Assembly (NCBI GenBank): GCA_947034895.1
Contig: OX344762.1
Coordinates: forward strand, 46,232,760 to 46,296,759
Origin: Rhytidiadelphus loreus
Taxonomy: Eukaryota; Streptophyta; Bryopsida; Hypnales; Hylocomiaceae
Direction: 5' to 3'
DNA: 64,000 bases
Part shown: in pieces, positions 58,851 through 64,000 of the stretch
Layout of the letters: every line of letters begins with the position of its first letter
How positions within the stretch are numbered: the stretch's first letter is position 1
The notes under the pieces: model-generated
What the model was told of the DNA's origin: nothing
Databases searched by the model: none
The model's input: only the letters and a program-made list of their open reading frames with translations
Program-made: the position numbers and the translations under genes

Positions 58851-61800
58851 ATGGCTTCGGCGTCTCCGCCATCTCGAGTCTCCCAACCCGACCCTGAGTC
58901 CCCTTCGCTGGGGAAGCGTCCCACCATGGCCACCACGGGACCCGGGTCGTGGGCGCGGCGCACGGGCTTCCGCGGCATGGACAGCGGCGACCTCGAACTC
59001 AACATGCACTCGTCCGACGTCGGCAGTGCTCGTCCCTCAATTGTCTCGAAGCCAAATGCTCCAGGGCCATTCAATCCTGGGACGACGACGGAGTCTGATG
59101 TGCAGGTGCGGATTGCACCATTGCGGGTGTTTAAGGATCAAGACGACGCCGTGGTGATGTCGGATGCTGGGGACGAGCATGAGTTCGAGTTGTCGAAGCA
59201 CGACCACATGAAGTATGAGCTTCGGGAGAACCCTGGACTTGGTAATTACGCATCTGCCCTTGGCTTGGATTAATTGCTTCTGCGTTCCGTGTCTTGATCG
59301 AAAACCAGGATCTTTGGGGCTGAATCGATCTAGCTTGCTGGGAATTTGACCAAAAGAAAATCGAAATGGAGAAGTTTTAGCGTTTTCTAGTTACAAATGT
59401 ACTGTACCACACCTGTCTTCTGTATCACAGGGAGATTCTCCTCGTTTCCCTCACGGAAATATCAGAAGTGTCCGGGATGATAATTGGCGTTAGGAACTGG
59501 GGGATTCGGGTGAATTTGTAAGGGCAAACAGCGAAAATCCAACTGCAAAAACAAGATTTCTAAATCATTCAAGTCCTAGACAAACTGAAGTCTCTTAGGT
59601 TTCAGGTACATCAGGATCCCCCCTGGATGTCCATGCACGATCACAACTAAAGGATCAGTACCACGTCCTCTAAGGTGCACGGTCATGAAATGGCAATCTA
59701 ATCTCACAAGCATAATTATACTGACTTCGTCATATTCATCAAATGGCGTAATTCAAAACTCTGATATTCAACTCGGAAATAAGCTTAAAAAACGAGGACT
59801 AAATAGATCTGCCAAATTACAGACGGATGGGCATCTTAAAAGTGCCAGTTTTCTTTGAATTTCACAATTTCAATGAACATGGCGATAGACTAAAGAGTGA
59901 TATCTACAAGAAGAAGTGACCTGATACTGTGCTCGTGAGGTAGTCTTCAAACTAAATTTTTTGGAGCGTGTGTGCAGTTCCCGTTATTCTCTACGCCATT
60001 CAACATTACTTATCCATTGCTGGGTCGATCATTCTGATTCCTCTCATTTTGGTACCTGCAATGGGTGGCACCCCGGTGAGTATCTCATCCGCCCACATGC
60101 CTAGCTGGGGTGTACCGTTATTTGTAACATGCCTTGGGAGTTGCTCCGTGTACTAGTTATGCCGTAGTCCTTATTTACTCTAGGTGAAACATTTGAGCTG
60201 CAATACACATTACATACTCTGGAAAATATTGTGTGCAAGCTTGTGTTCTCAGCTGATTTGTTTCTTTTTGAAAATTTGTTGTATGAGATAGGAGCCCACT
60301 GACACAAACTAGGGCGTGAGGATTCAATTGGAAACCATAGAAAAATAAGGACTAGTTAGGGTGTACTAACCTACGCTGAGGTCCGTTTTGTACAAAATTA
60401 ATTCAAACGGCTGATAACGGTTGAGAGTGTTATTTGATCCTAAGTATGTGGCACCTCGAATACTAATTACCAAGTTGTCACCCTGGAGTTCGAAACTGAA
60501 CGTAACGTATGGTTGTCGTTTGAAGAGGAACATTCTGGGAGTGACTTTTGTTGTGAAATTGTTTGGCAGGAGGACACCGCCAAAGTTGTGTCGAGCATGC
60601 TTATGGTGTCAGGACTATCCACTCTCCTGCATACGTCCTTTGGTTCCAGGTTGCCACTGATTCAGGGAGCATCTTTCGTCTATCTCGCCCCAGCACTTGC
60701 CATCACCTTCTCCGCTGACTACGTAAACCTTCCAAAAGCCGATGTAAGTTCACAAGTAATTCTTGCCTGGCAAGCTGCATTTGAGATTCGTGTTCGCCGG
60801 CGATGCGGAATTATACTTCTTAATGAGATCGAATGAGTAATTAATTAACCCTCCGGTCTTCCATTTGAAAGTCAATAGTCGTATTCATCAAACTGGCGGA
60901 TTGCCCAAATTATATGACATTGAAGTGCTCAACCAAAATTTTGAACAGGAACTAAACTTAAGTAGTAGTTTCAATTGCCTGAAGCTTTACAAACTTGAGT
61001 CTGTGTTGAGATGGGCTTTGAGATGGTCAATGAGAGAATTGAGATCTAAAATCTAGAATTGCTATAGACATGAGGTTCAGTTGGGCCTGTTCCTGAAAAT
61101 TCAGCCTTCACAATGCCTATCAAGTTCATTCATTTGATAGAAACACCATTTGAACAAATCGAACAAATCGGGGGCTTTTTATCCGTAAAATTCACTTCGT
61201 TTCTCACTTCTCAAGGCGGAATTTGTATTCATCTCAAAATATGTCTGCTTTGAGGGAAGGTTGGAAAAAATATAAATATATATTAAGCAGCAACTAAGCG
61301 TTCTGGTGACAACTGTGCTGACAGAGATTCAAGACAACAATGAGGGAATTGCAAGGTGCCATTATCATTGGGTCTGCGTTCCAAACATTTTTGGGATATA
61401 GTGGAGCCATGTCACTTCTTCTGAGGTACTTTAAAACATCAATTCTATGTTTTAGTTCTATTTTTACTTTGACGAAATTGAAAGAAGTTTCATTACATAG
61501 ATAATGACTGACTGACTGTCCATGTGTTTGATAACCTTCTCAAGCCTTCCAACCGTCAAAATTTACGTAATCCATAATTATATTTGGGTGCGCTGTGATT
61601 CTGAAAGGCATTGTTCTGAATTGATTTCCTAAGTGCAGGGCAATAAATCCAGTTGTGGTAGCGCCAACAACAGCTGTTGTAGGACTAGCCTTTTATACCT
61701 ACGGATTTCCAATAGTTGGCAGGTGCATGGAGATTGGTATCCCACAGCTTCTGTTACTGATGCTCTTTGCTCTGGTGAGTCGGTGAGCGATATAACCTTT

Positions 61801-63418
61801 GCCACCATTCTCTCGTTCATTGCAACCAACTTATTTTAATCTTGTAACGCCGCAGATGGACACAAAATCTTCAATGTATGACTTTCAAGTTTCCTTTAGA
61901 AAATGAAGAATGCACCTATTCATTAAATTTAATTGGATCATTTTTGGTAAAGTATATTGGGTCTCATTCTATCAAGGTTAAAGACTGAGGCTCAAATTGG
62001 TCCTAATATTATTTTTCTAAGTAGTTCTCGGTAAGTCATATGGGGGCATTTCTTGTGTACAAGTTTGATATTTAATTTTTTACCCGAAAGATGTAAAGTT
62101 CTTCACTGATTCTGGTGAAATAAAATTTGATTCTAGCTGAGTTATATTATTCACAGTATGATCAATCGGATCGGACATTTGAAAACTATGAAATCGGTCA
62201 GTTGGTCCTCGAGAGGTTAACAGTAGGGCAACTGTTTTGGAGTCTTGAAACTACCATGATTGAGTACCATCTAGACAGACGTTGGAGTCTTGAATATGAA
62301 ATAGGTTTGTAACCACATACCCTGTTGTGTGTGCAGTACCTTCGAAAAATCCCAGTTTTGGGCCATCGGATTTTCCAAGTCTATAATGTAAGTGAATATC
62401 TGTATACCTTGATTCTAGTGCACAGGACAGCTCGTTTGATAAGATAGAAGCACATCTCGTGATACCTGGCACCGCTTCTGGTTACGTTTACTTACTGCAT
62501 TGAGGTTTTCCCCAAACTGAAGAGCACGGAACTTATTTCTTGTTTCTGTAAGGAATTTCATAGTTATTTGCCCCCCAGCCAAAGACTTGTAGTATCTTGT
62601 ACGCATTGGCACTTGCACAACCCCTGCAGACTTTGATTTTGCATGATACCGGATGTAGCACATGAAACATTAATTTCGTGTTCTGAGTGCAATTTAGAGT
62701 GTCAAAATTGTGACATATCAGTAGGATTGGTATTATAGGGTTTTAGTTTCCATTCACCCACCTAGAAAAGTGCCAATGTAACAAGGTTTCTGGCAATGTA
62801 ACAAAACCGGCATTGTGACAAAAATTTCTTTGCTAGCACGAACTCTGAGTCTTGATCGATTAGTGTAATCGATCGATCACATGGATTCATGTTCACTAAG
62901 TCACTCGGGAACTGAATCCAACTTAGGGACCAAGTTTGTAACGTTTTTCTCTGTGGTACATTCGTGCCAAGAGGGTTTATCTTAATCCTTGCGAGGGATA
63001 AAAATATCCTCGACTACTTATGATGGAGGATTGAAATTGAAGACAGATATATAGTGAAGTTCTATTGATCCCTTAATCTGAATGGGTCATTTTGTTCCTC
63101 TCAAAATCGAGATATTCCCCAATCTTGCAGGTACCGCTGGCGCTGGCATTGACATGGGCCTTTGCCTTTCTGCTAACGAAGTCCAACGTGTACACCTACG
63201 AGGGATGCAGCTTAAGCCAACAAGGGAGTGCAACCCTGACGCCGGCATGTCAACAGCACTTGTCCACCATGCTCAGCTGCCGAACGGACGTTTCCAATGC
63301 CTTGTCGGAATCCGCGTGGATTCGGTTCCCGTATCCTTTCCAATGGGGGGTTCCAACATTCCATTGGCAAACCGGGGCGGTGATGGTGGTCGCAACAGTC
63401 ATTGCTTCTGTGGACTCG
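58851..63418 (+). CDS. Nucleobase-ascorbate transporter of the NAT11/NAT12 type, exons 1-7, continues past right edge
   Basis: Membrane permease of the NAT/NCS2 family (xanthine/uracil permease fold). Exons: 58851-59241, 59978-60075, 60570-60743, 61325-61425, 61639-61774, 62337-62387 and 63131-63418, giving 413 codons so far; all introns have GT-AG borders and phases join cleanly. Exon 1 encodes a long soluble N-terminus of about 120 residues ending KYELRENPGL, typical of the NAT11/12 branch. Exon 2 holds TM1 with the family's QH motif (YAIQHYLS) and PAMGGTPEDTA. Exon 3 has SRLPLIQGASFVYLAPAL, exon 4 MRELQGAIIIGSAFQ, exon 5 INPVVVAPTTAVVGLAF. Exon 7 has the branch-specific cysteine-rich loop (GCS..., CRTDVSNAL, IRFPYPFQWG) and ends ASVDS. 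The NAT signature region lies beyond the window. The substrate is not known for this branch. Confidence 0.95.
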
Positions 63419-64000
63419 GTCAGTCCCTCCTTATCCCTTACAGACCAAGAAGTTCAGTTGTTGTCATTGTTTCGTGGACACTATGAATCAGCACTTGAAA
63501 ATAATGTGTCGTTCGAATGTCAATTTTGATGCTAATGGTAACTATAAGTCGCCAATTTTGTTAAATTGGCGTGATTCCGATCCCAAAATTGTGACAAACA
63601 TCTACACAAAGCTCTAGTTCAAGTATAATTTGAGTACTCAGGTAGTCAAGAGTATAGTTTTACGTTTCAGGTCACGTGTCTTGAAAGTGCCATAGTAGGA
63701 TACCACCAGTTTAATGAAATTGACTTTATTAGTGTCTTCCTCCTCATTAGGATTGCATTAAGGAATGAGTATCCACTATCTCTGATTATTACAATTACTA
63801 AAAAACTATGAGGAACGTGGATAAAGGGAGTGTGAGTGTTTTTTTTTTCAACTGAAGTGGAAAAGAACGAACGACCAGTTGAAGTGATCACTTTGGTTTA
63901 AAATTAAAGAGATTTTTCAAAGTTTATTTGAGTAAAGCACTAATAATTGCTGTAGTGTCACCCTTAAATCAAGCTCATCAACATGTTGAAAAGAATGTTA
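63419..64000 (+). other. Start of intron 7 of the NAT-like gene
   Basis: Donor GTCAGT after the SVDS codons (a less usual +3C donor). The family continues VGTYH here, and no such exon appears before the window ends. The remaining sequence is therefore intronic or, less likely, includes an unrecognised small exon. Confidence 0.6.

Noticed and set aside
58805..59074. Minus frame over NAT exon 1
   Set aside because: Shadow of the real plus-strand exon, which joins in phase to six further NAT exons.

Overview
This is nuclear DNA from a land plant, probably a bryophyte (moss-like), although the lineage call is tentative. The evidence for a plant is a QUA2/PMT-type methyltransferase, a plant-type cytosolic tyrosyl-tRNA synthetase, a NAT11/12-type nucleobase-ascorbate transporter, short introns with GT-AG borders, and CACTA-type MITEs. 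No prokaryotic signal, rRNA, convincing tRNA or CRISPR array is present. Most of the window is AT-rich, non-coding and packed with short, non-autonomous repeats. No open transposase or reverse transcriptase remains.

Layout. (1) 1-1263, minus: the 5' three exons of a PMT8-like methyltransferase gene that runs off the left edge. (2) 2-9.5 kb: AT-rich intergenic DNA with small TIR elements and a two-copy tandem repeat near 6.9 kb. (3) 9.5-38.6 kb: a large inverted duplication. Two arms of about 6.4-6.7 kb (9,500-15,865 and 31,970-38,640) face each other across a 16 kb spacer. Each arm carries an intact two-exon gene for a 140-aa secreted protein of the plant self-incompatibility S1 (SPH) type, plus decayed coding-like segments. 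Each arm later received its own CACTA MITE, and the other arm keeps the empty site. The spacer holds a five-copy 89-bp tandem array, several MITE families and many copies of a TTAA-flanked element. (4) 38.6-41.7 kb: intergenic. (5) 41,781-44,489, minus: a complete six-exon cytosolic TyrRS gene (397 aa) with a telo-box just upstream. (6) 44.5-58.8 kb: AT-rich repeats, including two TTAA elements joined at one shared TTAA, a nested TTAA insertion and a 0.95 kb tandem array with higher-order structure at 52.06-53.0 kb. (7) 58,851 to the right edge, plus: the first seven exons of a NAT11/12-like transporter gene.

The three conserved genes are unrelated housekeeping or cell-wall functions: Golgi pectin methyltransferase, cytosolic translation and membrane transport. 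No operon-like cooperation is expected. The two most notable signals are structural. The first is the S1-like gene pair in a large inverted duplication. The second is a family of non-autonomous elements with TIRs starting CCC(C)TAAAGGAC that insert exactly at TTAA. An empty site inside another repeat in the same window supports that target site, which is a piggyBac-like behaviour I would not expect to be common in a plant.
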